Part shown: piece after piece, positions 1-19,446 of the stretch | Numbering within the stretch: position 1 is the stretch's first letter | Layout of the letters: every line of letters starts with the position of its first letter | Assembly: GCA_029948255.1 (NCBI GenBank) | Contig: JALIZF010001342.1 | Span: 124,001-188,000, forward strand | Source of the DNA: Telmatactis stephensoni | Taxonomy: Eukaryota > Cnidaria > Anthozoa > Actiniaria > Isophelliidae | Length of the DNA: 64,000 nt | Direction of reading: 5' to 3' | Made by a program: the position numbers and the translations under genes | The notes under the pieces: model-generated | Told to the model about the DNA's origin: nothing | The model's input: only the letters and a program-made list of their open reading frames with translations | Databases searched by the model: none

Positions 1-6981
<6,981 letters not shown>

Positions 6982-6999
6982 TTTTGCAAGTGTTTGAAT

Positions 7000-9900
7000 T
7001 TGTCAAGGCGTTCCTGGCATGGATGGTCCCCACCAGCTGAGTTGACCTTCGCAACAATCCCAAGGTCAACCAATCAGAATCGAGGATTTGAAATGCTATT
7101 TTGATTAGCATTTCTTGTACTACTTCAATTAAGATAATGGATAAAATACGAATGCCTCATTTTCTAGAATGTTGTAAAACCATTTTGCTATTATAGAAGA
7201 CATAATAGAGAGTTTCACTAAAATATTTCTGAGTTAAATAAAAAATACGAGAAATTCGCGCCTTTTCTGTTAGCGGACGCGCTGCTGAGTGGCGCGAAAA
7301 AGCATTTTTTTGACAAAACGACAGCCAGCCAAAGTCCTTCAACTTGTGAGTTTGTTTCCAACTAAACGTAAAGAAATACGACAGCAAATTACATTATTGC
7401 TTCAATTTGCCGATCTCTTTAATAATGATGTTCTCTTTGAATGGAAAACCAAAGTTTTGGAGGAGTTTGGAGGAGTAAACAGCACTGAGTTTGTGAATGG
7501 ATGTTTGTGGTTGGCGAGCCGAGGAGATACGGTACAAGTCTAGCTTGAGCAGGAATTTACTATAAATGTGAATCTGAGGCACTTGAAGTCCACAATTTCA
7601 AACAAAGAAATGGCTATCGAAACTACTGATCATCATCTTGAGAAATTCTAAGCGTTTCCAAGGATGCAAGCGACGTTTTCTCTTGGCTGATTCCTGCATT
7701 TTTTACGAAAGTCGGAGCATGCATCAAGCAGACCCTTTTTGAGAAAATCTAGTCAGCGTTTCAAGGTAACGAAAAGAAAACTCATTCTGTAGAAATTAGT
7801 TCTTATATTTTTGGCGATGTTATTTCTAAGGAGATGATTTATAAAGCGTTTATTTTATCAAAGCTATTTGAAAGGAAGCTGGTCTTACCGTAGAGTTTGA
7901 TTTCAGCGAACTGAGTTACTGATTCAAAATGGATAAATTTGCTTGTGTTTAGGACTTTTGCTTATGCTGCAACATGGGCATGATGTCCCATTAGTTGATA
8001 CTGATATACAAATTAAAAATAGGTTTTCAACTGATAATATCCCAAAATATTTTTGATGAAAACCACGAACGATTTCACTTTCTCAAATCAGCTTAGGAAA
8101 TGCTAACCAAAATAGCTGACCCATAATCCTTTTCGGGGAATGCATTCAACTCAGCTGGATGAGTCTTTGGGAGATGTACCACAGGAAACCCATAAATTGG
8201 GGGAACACTTCAGCTCCAAATTTTCACACCTAATATTGAAGGGGTATACCAATCATATGAATATATTCAAATGGGGGGAGGGGTAGTTGCTTAATCACAT
8301 CCTCTTTGGCTGGGACAGTAATGACAAATTTCCCAGGGTGGCATTTAATATTCACCATCTCACACACCCATCTTTTATTTGCCAAGTCTATCTAGTCATG
8401 TGCTTATGTGATGTAGTGTTGATTCAAGGTACATTCTTGAAATTATCTGCAAATTTTATATAAATAGCCTGCATTAACATGATGAATTGAGAGGAGGGCC
8501 ATGCATGCCAGGTGCACACCCCTTCTCAGTACTTTCGTTTCAAAATATTGTCTGCAGGATCCTCTGGGCAGATTCTGATATTTATAATGCTGCACCCCAT
8601 CCTGGATATGTCCCCAATTACCGATGAACCACTGTCCCCGATTACCGATGAGTTCCTGAAAGCCCAACTTTAATTTAAAAAACTTTTAATTTTAATCCTG
8701 CAGCTGGGTTATTAGTGCTATTCACATTTCATGAGCTTGCCCCCCCAAAAAAACTGGCTAACAAAATTAGACAGTGATCTCATTTGTTTAATATTACAAA
8801 TTTTAATGTCAGTATTTATATTCATCATCAATTGCTTGACACAACTCTTTCTAAGTATTCAGGAAGTGGATTGTCCTTCAGGTATTTTTGGATATATGTA
8901 CAAGTAGGCTTGACTTGGAAGTTCTTCTGGACACAATGGTCTAAGGCAGCCTGAGGAGTTTGTTTGCAGTAAAAAAAATTATTAACACATCTGCAAATAT
9001 TCAGGGGCGGATCTAGGATTTTCTAAGAGATGGGTGCACCCAGGGTTATTTTTCAAGGCTGGGGGGAGCATTATAGAAATTGGAACTATCCTTAAGATAT
9101 TTTGGGAAAATATAGAGAAGGTGCGCACCCCCTGTACCCCTCCCCTAAATCCACCCCTGACATTTGTTTCACTTAATGGTTCCCTTGTTGGTGCTTGAGG
9201 GGAGCTGATCTAATGTCAAGATCTTCTTCAGCCCAATTAATTCCCTCCCCATATCATCTCTACCTCTCTAATTCCCTAACAGGGTTTCTCTTCAGAGTAA
9301 AATTGTCCCAGTCAGGCTCAAAACACAGTCATACCTTAGCCAGATGTCCCCCTAGACCTTGTCGTCTATGACTGACTGGTACTTCTGTATGCCACAAATT
9401 TAAAACATTTCCTTCTTGCTCATATTCAAGTAGTGCTTTTTCTTTAGGACATAATTAAATTAAAACAAAAAACAAAAATTAAAACCACCCAACCAAAGAA
9501 CTTTTAGGTCTTTTAGGCATAGCCATACAAATGACAAAGGAATACATCTTCTCAAATCTTAGGTATACAAGCCATGCATGCAGGGTACTCAATAATTGGC
9601 AAAACCCAAAGTGGACACATCTCAGCCCTGGAATGGCAAAGAATTCAGGCTGTCTATCCCATAAAAATTGGTCTACTGTGGTACTCCCAATGATAGATTA
9701 TATGGGGTCAGGCCCAACCTGAAAGGGGTACCTTTTGAACTTTGTGTTGAATATCAAACTGAGTGTACATGGGAGACAGTCTTTGAAAGGGTTACCATGA
9801 TATTTAACAGGTTTCTAAATGGGTTGACTGTTCTAATTCTTTAGAGTTTGGACTTTGGACTTTTAGGTGGAGCCTCTCCATGAAAAACTTGGATTAACAG

Positions 9901-12235
9901 TCTCATAACACGGAGTTCTGAAATCTTATCCTAATTTTCCAGACCAAGCCACCAGCAATCCCCATTCTGTCATAATTTTTATTCCGAGATGCCCTTAGTT
10001 GCTTGCACTTGACCCCCCCCCCCCCCCCAACAAAAGAATAGCATCAAGAGTAGCATGCATATCAAACAAAGCATATCATTTTGCAGAAAAACCATTTCCC
10101 AGCTCAAGTAACTGGGGTATAAATAGGAACTAGGAGCTCACTTTTATATTTATATATTTACAACGGCAACACAACTAACCTTTTCCCAACTGAATTACGA
10201 ACGCTTTTGCCTTTACATCGTGATTTACTTCGGGTTTATTCATTCCTAATGATGTGAAACTTGTAACAGATCTGTTGCTTTCTACTAGGGCGTTTAAAGA
10301 CAATAAATTATCGTTGTATAGTAGTCTCCGGAACACGGCAGACATATACATATTATATGATGCTACTCCTTCGTGTAAGAAGAGATATAGTGGACACACA
10401 GGAAACCCAACACACTTATACTTATGTGGTTTCTCTTCCCCTTACCCCTCCCTTCCCCTCCCCCGCTGACGCGCTTGGGTCCCTGGGGGGTACTTCAAAC
10501 AACAAGTTACCGATTGGTTCCGATGCATCCCCAAGGATTTGAAACAAAGATATTAGCATTATAATGAAACTTCGCCGAATAGACTACCCCAATTAGACAT
10601 TATAATTATTAAGTGTCTAGGTAGCGCAGTGGTCTAAGGTGATATCTAAAGGTATGGATTAGGGTCCGGATATCGTCTCCCTCCCTGGCCTTCGGGCTAA
10701 GTCAACTGTAATATGTAGCACCGGGATAGCGTGGATGTGGCCGAAATCTTCATCCGTAACGTAAGTCGATTCGATGTCTCAGCTTCTATGAATGTCTCGG
10801 GAGAATCGTCCCAAAATTTATTTTTTTCCATTTATGTATTATTCATTTGGGTACTTTGATCCGGGGGGTGCCTATTCAAGCGCTGCAGTTCGAGACCTGC
10901 CGATGCCCGATTTTTTTTTTTTTTTTTTTTTTTTTTTGTCTTTTACCCCCGTTTTTATTTCCTTTCCTTTCCTTAGTACGGCTCCAAAACACGACTACAC
11001 AGCACGGTTACTATTCACAAAACTCGGTACCAGGCTCTCGGTACTATATATATTACACAGCAATACACTACACTTTCTTCCTTTCTTTTTCTTTTAATAT
11101 CTGAATTGCCGCTTTACTTTAACTTGTCATGATTTTTTAACATTGAAAATTGTACAGATTGTCGAATTAAATCGCCGTGATTACAAACGGCTTTACGCAT
11201 TAGTGTCCTGTTTTATCAGCCAGGAAAAACAAAGCCAGTGCGCTAGAAAAAACGCGGATTCTGCTAGCTGTCCTTGTGTGATGTCGATCGAAATAGCTAA
11301 AAATACAAACTGTTTAAAATGTGTGCGCACATCGGTGTAGAGAGAGACCATTTCATTAATTTCTGTTTTGGGCAACATTCAGCGCGCAACATCTTACAGG
11401 TCAACTAGTCAACCAAGGCCACCCAAGTATTAAGTAATGGTCCGTCTAAGGCTTAGTTCAAATTAACGTCGAATCTCACATGTGTCGAATTCAATTCACG
11501 AATCAAATGCATGTGAAATACGCCATTTGAACCAATGAAATTCGACAGTTTCGAATTAAATACTACTTCCGTTGAATCTGCGATTGAAGCTGTTGAAGAT
11601 ACGGCTTTGGTTCGACAGTTGATTTAGACGTCGAATTTCACGTGCTAAATGTAGTATATAAAGGTATTAGACCAGTATTAGTCTTCATTTATACTACCCA
11701 GTATTCACCGGGCTTTCCTAATTGTCATATGCATGTATGCATGTAGAAAGTACTATAGCTTTTATAAGGACCATTTCTTAATCAATAATAGAATCTCTAC
11801 AATTTTTTTGCAGTTTTGCTAATAAAATATTACACATAATTTGCTTTGCGTTTATGCATCCATCAAGATTGAACAAGAATTATCTCAAACTGTAGAAACT
11901 ACGCACAATTCTATTGTTTAGCCTTCAGCATCAAAAATGTGCCTCGAGCATTTGACTGCATGAGAATTTGCTGAATTTGTTTGGGGTGGCGTTGATTAAT
12001 GTAGCCACCTAACTGTCAAGTTTCGGCGTTTGACTTTGTTTGAATCTATAGCAAAGTAAGTCAGTTCGCTCATTCCCCCCTCCTCTTTAGCGTGAGTTTT
12101 TGCCAAGCGCGAGTTTTTGCCAGGCAATAATGGCATATGAATGCTAATCAAAGGGGTGAAACACTGATCGCACCCGATGGTTCCATACACTGCGGGTTTT
12201 GCTTCATTAGAGTTTAAAACCGTTGTTGTTTAACT
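7000..12235. other. Intergenic region, no supported gene
   Basis: I see no exon chain here. It holds two E2F-like motifs (TTCGCGCC near 7254 and TGGCGCGAAA near 7290), an open stretch at 7289-7543 without an ATG, a hAT-like element at 9002-9159, a C run at 10013-10028, a T run of about 27 at 10911-10937, and a weak tRNA A-box-like piece near 10620. Confidence 0.6.
9002..9159. mobile_element. hAT-like non-autonomous element with CAGGGGCGGATC ends
   Basis: The left end is CAGGGGCGGATCTAGGATTT and the right end carries AAATCCACCCCTG, which is imperfectly inverted. A related fragment is at 52680-52856. Ends of the CAGGGGCGGA type are widespread in hAT-like MITEs. I could not find a convincing 8-bp duplication around this copy. 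Confidence 0.55.
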
Positions 12236-13116
12236 AGGCTGATGACACTACGCTCTCATTTTCTACCGACGTGGACTCTATTGACTCTCTCCAAGGAACA
12301 TTATCAATTGCAATAAAGAATGTTGAAGAATGGACTCACAGCAATAAATTGTCCTTGAATGGTTCCAAAACAAAGTCATTACTGGTGACTGGAAAACGTC
12401 TTTCTGAGAGACTACCATCAAATTACAAACTGAACTTAGTTACTACTGGAGGAGAATCATTGGAACAAGTGGATTCAGCTAAGTTGCTTGGTATAGACAT
12501 TGACTCTGATCTATCTTTTTCTACTTATGTAGATAAGCTGTGTAGTAAACTTTCTCAAAGAATAGGTATTTTAAATAAGATCAAGAGATGTTTGCCTTTT
12601 CACCAAAGAGTTTTATATTATAATGCTATGATAAAGCCAATATTTAATTATGGTAATGTAGCCTGGCAGTCTCTATGTTCAAAGGAATCATTATTAAGAA
12701 TTCTTCGCTTACAAAAAAGAGCAGCCAGGGTTATAATGGACGCTGAATTAAGGACATCATCTGTTACTTTATTTAATAAGCTACAGTGGTTACCCTTTTA
12801 CAATGATACTAAAATAGCCAAATGTACTTTACTTTATAAAAGAGCTCAACTTACTGTACCCGAATATTTTATAGATTCTATTAAGTTAAATAGTTGTATT
12901 CATAAACGAAACACTAGGTTTTGTAATTATAATTTTGTTACTCCAAAATATCAAAGAGTATCAGAGGGTGGGAGATCTTTTGTAGTAACGGCTATTCAAT
13001 TATGGAATAGCTTAACATCAGACCTTAAGAAGCAATCATCACTTAAGTCATTTAAAAGTAAAATGTGGATGAGCATTTTTGATGAGCAACGTTCAATATT
13101 TCATTTTGATCCTTAA
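12236..13116 (+). pseudogene. LINE reverse transcriptase, C-terminal fragment
   Basis: About 290 codons without a stop. The fragment opens with ADDTTLSF, which is the metal-binding Asp pair of the RT palm. It continues with the downstream palm and thumb segments typical of jockey/CR1-like RTs: NKLSLNGSKTKSLL, AKLLGIDIDSDLSF, MIKPIFNYGNVAWQS, LRLQKRAARVI, LQWLPFYNDTKIAKCTLLYK and the C-terminal GGRSFVVTAIQLWNSL block. Its first ATG is well inside the domain and the fingers and most of the palm are missing, so it cannot make an active polymerase. The intact frame suggests a fairly young insertion. Confidence 0.85.
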
Positions 13117-13345
13117 TATTTTAATTTTTTTAGACTTAGTTTTGAGTAGTTTTAGTCCTCGCAGGGGCAGGACTAACAGCACCTAGATCAGACACTTGTA
13201 TTTTGTATTTTAGATTTTTATATAGTCATTTTTATAGTTTTATAGTTTGTTATTAGCTTTTAATTTAGATTTAGAGGGCCACAGGTTTGTTAGTGTTTTT
13301 CACTATTATGTGTTTTACCCTCTGTAAATAAAGTCTTTATATTAT
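12236..13345 (+). mobile_element. 5'-truncated non-LTR retrotransposon (LINE)
   Basis: This fragment comprises the end of a reverse transcriptase ORF and a short 3' UTR with AATAAA near 13327. The sequence becomes LINE-like exactly at the ADDT catalytic motif (12237 onward), directly after an in-frame TAG, so the endonuclease and most of the RT domain are absent. This fits ordinary 5' truncation during target-primed reverse transcription. The 3' end has no long poly(A); it finishes with a short AT-rich tail, more like CR1/L2/RTE-type elements than L1. Confidence 0.85.
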
Positions 13346-13346
13346 A

Positions 13347-15338
13347 GGCCAGTATCAGTATCGTATGTCCCGGGTGCCTCATTTTACATTTTACGTTTCG
13401 TAAGTCACACTTGCGCGGTACATTTTGCCGCGGTGTTTGTTGTCTTAGCCTGCTGCGTCACTTCGCGGTACGTTAGGGGATTTGGGAGAGGGGAGAGAGC
13501 TCGAGGGAGGCGCCAGCTACGCATGCTATATAAATAAATTAACCTCGTTTGCTCGGTCTGTATGGGAAAATATCAGACCTCGGTCTTTTACGTACTGTCA
13601 AGACCTCGGTCTGATATTTTCCCATACAGACCTCGCGCTCGGTTAATAACCCTTTAATCTTTGAACACTCACAACATGCACGTTGATAATAAGCAAGCAA
13701 AAAAACACAAGACAATTGAAATCGTTATTTTTTTAATAACAAATCATGGCACTCACATCTATGTAATACAAGTGATGTCCATGTTATATTCTTTCCCAAA
13801 TGCAAGTGCAAAGTGTCTCAACGTCACACTGTCACGCAACGCTCGTGGACTAGATTGCGTGACTACGTTCATAGGGAAGAACATTTTATTTCCAGTAAAC
13901 GAGCAAATCTGACATCACAGTCCGTCGAGTCGCGCTTTTTGGCGTCAGCGCAACAGGTTGCTAGAGTCTGATATCAAGCTCATTGAATCATTTTTAAGGA
14001 AACAAAACATGAAGATTTGCACGTTACAAACCACTTCTATATGAGCATTAAATTGAATAGCAAAATATCAATTTATCAAATGTACAAAATTGCCTTTGAA
14101 AATACGCTTCTACAAATTTCATTTCACCGACAGTTATACTACTAAAGTTATCTAGAAAAATGTATCTGCCACACTAGTCCAGACTCTGTTTTGCTTTACT
14201 TTGAGCGGGACATGCACGATGTACCAAGTCACCGGTGACGTAACAAGACTACGTCATCTGGGGCGATCTATGACGTCATCTGTGACGTCATCTGAAGGAG
14301 GATACACACTCTGGTGACGTCACAAGGGACTTGGCATATTGTGCTTGAGCTCTTTGAGCACTTTAGGAACGAGTGAGACGTGACATGCTGCGAAAGTCAC
14401 AGAATCTGGTTCTCACTCGCGACGTAGATAAACACAAGCAACATTTTAGGTGATGCCTAGGTATCCGGCGTTATTTTCGTAAATTACCTTTTTTCTTCCT
14501 TTAATGATGAACTATAAATGATGATGAGATGATCATGATGATGGTGAGGTATAACCTGGGCAAAGGACATCCGTAATGCTACTTGTGTTTATGCAAAAAG
14601 TGTACTCTAGGCATAAGGCTGGGCTAGCTATCTCATATATCTAACATTTTCACGAAAATCACACAACAGTCTATTACACTTTAACATAAAAACCTGAACT
14701 TTTATAATTATTTATGACGTGAAATTCGAGATTATTTTCAAATTTTCTTGCAGAAAAATATCATGCCGTGCGTATTAATGTGTTGAATTATCTTAATTTA
14801 TTTCTCACTGTACGCTCGGCTTAGTACATATAAATCTTAATGCGATATATATATATAATTTATAAGTGATCCGGAACTACATTCTATAATTTTCATTGTT
14901 TATGGCGCACCTGAGGATCAGACTTCCTCTTACTCTTCTCTCCACCAGCCTCCTTTAAAGGCTCCGGGCCAAATGAAAAAGACTAAGGAGGGGAGGGGCC
15001 GAGAGGAGAAACCTGATATTCAGGTCACGTGATGGCGCTCTGTGAGCGCTGCTTCTATTTGTATTTAATGTACTTTGTCATATCAGTATTTGTAATGCCT
15101 CAATAAAAGGCTTTTCCAAACCTTCGTATTAAAGAAATTAGTTTGATTTGATATATTTTTAGTTCCCATTGTATTATGGGTAAAACCACGTGTGTTGGTC
15201 AATTTACAATGCATCCACTAGTACATACTATTGTGATCCTGATTGGCTTTCATGACAGCGTTATGGTAGTGTGACCTGATGTTTGTGGGTCCCAATGTAT
15301 TATGGGAAAAAGCACGTGTCTGTTGGATGATGCTTTCA
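13347..15338. other. Intergenic region and likely myosin XV 3' UTR
   Basis: It contains the hairpin at 13539-13646 and, close to the myosin stop, two copies (15170 and 15291) of a motif with ATTGTATTATGGG followed by CACGTGT. Candidate minus-strand poly(A) signals are ATTAAA near 15065 and AATAAA near 14797; neither can be confirmed. No exon is supported. Confidence 0.5.
13539..13646. mobile_element. Hairpin element with TTAACC ends
   Basis: A palindrome of about 108 bp: an arm with GGTCTGTATGGGAAAATATC and its exact inverse around a ~15-bp loop, bounded by TTAACC and GGTTAA. No ORF. Confidence 0.65.
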
Positions 15339-18300
15339 CTATAACTTGAGATCCTGCGATCTGAGTACCCCCGCTAAGCCTTCGTTTGGTCGGTTCAATT
15401 CTGCTGATACCACGTTCACGTACTTGTAGATTAGGGCGGCTATCTCTTTAGCCTTGAACAAATTAAAGTACTTCTATTAGCTATATTCTAACGGTGATAA
15501 ACTCAGTAATATCTCCACAAGGACGCTTTCATCCGATCATTACCATTCAGTGCCACTACACACACCATGAGTGAAGGAGTCACAGGAAATCCACGTCAGA
15601 AAACCCTTCGTTTAAGGAACTGAACAGCAAATCAAGCACATTCAATTTTGTTCACTACAGCTCCACTCATCCCCTTCTCTCTCTTCTACTACTGCTCCCC
15701 CTTTTGCCCCACCCAGTACCCCTTCTCTCGAGGGTCTTTACACACGTATCATTAGTTCAAGGCAATTAATTCTATACCTCTGATGTTTCCATTCTGGTGA
15801 CCTTCTGTACCATTGAATCGCCGATCTTTAGATCCAGGAAAAATCTCTTCTTGTCAGATACGAGAATTCGAGTGGAAATAATCCGAACGAACGCCTCATT
15901 TTGTAACAAATGCTGGGAAAAGACACAGAAACAGTATTAACCAATAGTAAAGAAATCCATTTTCTTTTAAAAGTAGATAAGAGATAACCTTGTGCAGTTT
16001 AACTTTTGTAATACGGACACCTCGGGGAGAGTAAGAATGCAGCAAGAGGCGCTGTATCATACAGTAGCTCGTGAACAAAAGTGTAAAGGACATCATAAGA
16101 GATATTGTCAGTAAGGAAAACCACACTTCAGTCTCACAGACGATGGAAGAGGGAAAATATCCTACAAATAGGGAGCTTCGTTTCTTCGTTTCTTCGTTAG
16201 ATTCCAGCACCCGCTAAAAGCGACGAGAACAAGGCACGTGAGGGCACGCAAATATTATTCTCCTCTTTTCCCTCACTTTATAAATCTATGGAGTAAATCT
16301 ATCGTTATTTTATGAGGTCGTGCGATACCTTTGAAGTGACATCTATGAAGTTTATGCCGTTTCTATTGACAGCAGCGATGCATTCACCAGCGACATTAGG
16401 GTGAGAACAGTGCTGTAATGGAAAACGGTCAGTCAACGAGATACAATTTAACATTACTCAAGATATGAACGTAGTATTAGACGTATTCAATTAAATTTTT
16501 TTTAGGGTACCCGTCCCGCTCGGAATCAGATCATTAAAGTCACGACCTTGAGAGAGGAAGCCAAGAGCAATTTACTTCTCTTGCAGAGTATTCTATGCCG
16601 TCTCTTGCAGACTATTCATGTCTAATCTGTTCTACCTGAAGGAGAAGGAACAGGTTGGATTTATAGACGACATATTCGTACCTTGATTGCGAAGAATGTT
16701 GAACCGAAAAATTGCCACTTGGACACAATTTCTACAAGATGAATAAAAATAATGATGAGACGAAACAGTAAACCACTTTAAGTAATATCATGTGAAATAT
16801 CACGTGACATCACGTGACACATTTATGACGTTACCTAGGAAACGTTTCCTGGCCTGCGCAGGCGTCAGACTAAAACCTCTACAGTGATCCTGTACAAGAA
16901 TAAGCCATTGTTGTGGACGTAGTCTTTCACGCATGAACTTTGGAATAACTTTATCGATGTCACTCCTAAAATATCAGACATATTCTCTTTAGATAAGGAC
17001 GTTAACCCGTAGGTCCCGCCTCTTCAAAACTACTACATATTCGGCCCTGGAATGGAGAGACGTTAAAGAACCCACACCACTATTCGTGAAAAGTAGCGCA
17101 TAGGTTTCCCAGTGTGCACGTGGGGTCTGCTTATTGCCTTTGGGAAAGGGAAAGGGGCCAAGAGAAGAAGGGAGAGGCACTCCTCCTTTTTCCTCAGTTT
17201 CCCCTATAATTCTCCTCTCTTCCCCTCCACAGAGAGCTTGAAGGCAAGCTAATCTGCTTATTTCTGATGTTCAGCTGTGTGTGCCTGATCATTATACTGT
17301 GTAAGTTTCTAATATCAGAATAAGCAACGTACACAGCATCAGTGCAGTGTGATTAAAAGTGTTTAAAGAATAGTCAACACTTACGGTATTGGTGTGTGAT
17401 GGCCACTTTCATTGGCTAATATCTGTAATGCTCCTAGTTCAGCAACTTGATTCTGTAGCTGCAAAGTAAACAAACGGCAAATATAAACAAGAAAAACAAG
17501 GATCAATTCTCAACGATAACATCAGCAAAGCACCAGCAAAAATAAATAAGAAAAACAAGGAATAAATCTTGATGAAAATCGTAATATTCATCATATTGAC
17601 ATATACATAGACTATTTGACTAACACCACCCTACAACAGTCGCTTCCTATTGGTAGGGAGGATTCATACATAGTATTAATGTGCTGTTATATATTTACCT
17701 GTGCATCTGTAACGTTGCGATCCCTTTGTACTCCTGTTAAGTATCCAACTAAATAATCTGGTAAGACCTGTCAAAAAAATACATTTTTGTATTAGTTGAG
17801 TTTAGAATTCAAGAAACTGTGTTTACACTGTAAAATAAGCAAAACAGCAACAAACTAAAGGAAATGAATGAATGAATGAATGAATAAGAAAGAAAAAGCG
17901 AAAAATAAAAGAAAGGGAGGGAGGGAATTAGGAAGGGAAGAAAAGAGAGAAAAGAAAGGGAAGGTAAATGAAAGGGGAGAGTAAAAGGAAAGGACAATAT
18001 AAAGAAAGGAATAAGATTGATTATTGATTACCATTATTACAAGAAGGAAACAAGAAATGGTTTCCCTGTTACCAAACAGTACTAAGAAAATGGTTTATGC
18101 AAGTTGAAATTGCTTCATTCATTCATTCATTTGGAAGAAAGGGAGTCCTATTTTCCTTCACTCTGCCTAATCCTTCCCATTTATATTGACACAGGGATCC
18201 CGTAAGTAAGAAGAACACCAAACAGTAACGTCAACAATACCTGTTGGTAGATGACAGTGTTGTATAAGTCGTTGTCAAATCGTGACGTCTGGTTCCACAA

Positions 18301-19446
18301 AACTCGTCTAAACCATAAGTTATATTCAGTTGTTTTGTTTCTCCATTTGACCAATGACATCCATGACGTATTCAGTGGTCTGTATCGGCGTCATGGTCGG
18401 TCTCTATGGTAACCAAAAATGAAATCATCAGCAGGAAAATTACGTTATTTTTACCGAACGTACGAGTACTACACGAGTCTCTAGCGAAAACGAGCAATGT
18501 CCGTGTTCTTGACGAACATATTGATGGTGGCTAACGGGGTAGGTTTTGCATAAGTGGAAAAGCTATACCACATGTACACACAGTACGGTCACGGTTATGG
18601 TACGGAAAGTACGCCTAATGGTTATGGCTGCGTTACAGTGATCGTACCGTTTTCCGCTCATGCAAAATCTTTTGCGACGTAGCAGGGTTTTCACGACCAT
18701 AAGTATCAAAATACATACGGTACGGTCACGGTTATGGTACGGAAAGTACGCCTAATGGTTATGGTTGCGTTACAGTGATCGTACCGTTTTCCGCTCATGC
18801 AAAATCTTTTGCGACGTAGCAGGGTTTTCACGACCATAAGTATCAAAATACATACGGTACGGTCACGGTTATGGTACGGAAAGTACGCCTAATGGTTATG
18901 GTTGCGTTACAGTGATCGTACCGTTTTCCGCTCATGCAAAATCTTTTGCGACGTAGCAGGGTTTTCACGACCATAAGTATCAAAATACATACGGTACGGT
19001 CACGGTTATGGTACGGAAAGTACGCCTAATGGTTATGGTTGCGTTACAGTAATCGCACCGTTTTCCGCTCATGCAAAATCTTTTGTGAAGTAGCAGGGTT
19101 TTCACGACCGTAAGTACCAAATTAGAGCAGATTTCGTATAAGTGTGAAACGGACCGCGCCGTACCGTAGCCGTGTCAGTGCCGTGATGCCTATAAAAACA
19201 TTCGAAATTTCTGCCGTAACCGTGCCGTGACCGTGCGGTGCCGTTTTCACACTCATACGAAATCTGCTCTAGTAGGTGGTAAGGTTTTTACCGAGTAACT
19301 CTTTCTAACGGCATTTTCATGTGTCAGGAGGGGGGAGGGCAGTACTTACGTTTAGCAACACTACTGAACAGTCCATATTCACAGTAATCACTTTCTGTTG
19401 CCAGGTCCATATCATTACACATCTCCTTAATGACGTCATATCCGGT
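15339..19446 (-). CDS. Myosin XV C-terminal FERM domain and stop
   Basis: Exons: 19346-19446, 18241-18401, 17699-17767, 17385-17458, 16835-16965, 16682-16731, 16329-16412, 15778-15912 and 15339-15452. F1: [13 protein letters not shown] and [14 protein letters not shown], then [19 protein letters not shown]2: [23 protein letters not shown] and [21 protein letters not shown]3: [23 protein letters not shown] and [16 protein letters not shown]. The last exon encodes [19 protein letters not shown] and ends LKL-stop (TAG, 15339-15341). Exon 18241-18401 carries one surplus base near 18328 that produces an immediate TGA in the incoming frame. The donor of 19346-19446 is GTACTG, preferred over GTAAGT four bases upstream because only it keeps the FERM frame. 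Confidence 0.9.

Noticed and set aside
7289..7543. 85-codon open frame next to E2F-like motifs, divergent from TBCD
   Set aside because: It begins with GTG directly after an in-frame stop and contains no ATG. I do not recognise the peptide and no convincing acceptor precedes it. It ends near a possible GTACAA donor, so an internal exon cannot be excluded.
14908..14984. Possible terminal exon with a strong pyrimidine-AG acceptor and a charged tail
   Set aside because: The myosin frame already ends in exon 15339-15452 with a C-terminus that aligns with the family, so this lies outside the CDS.
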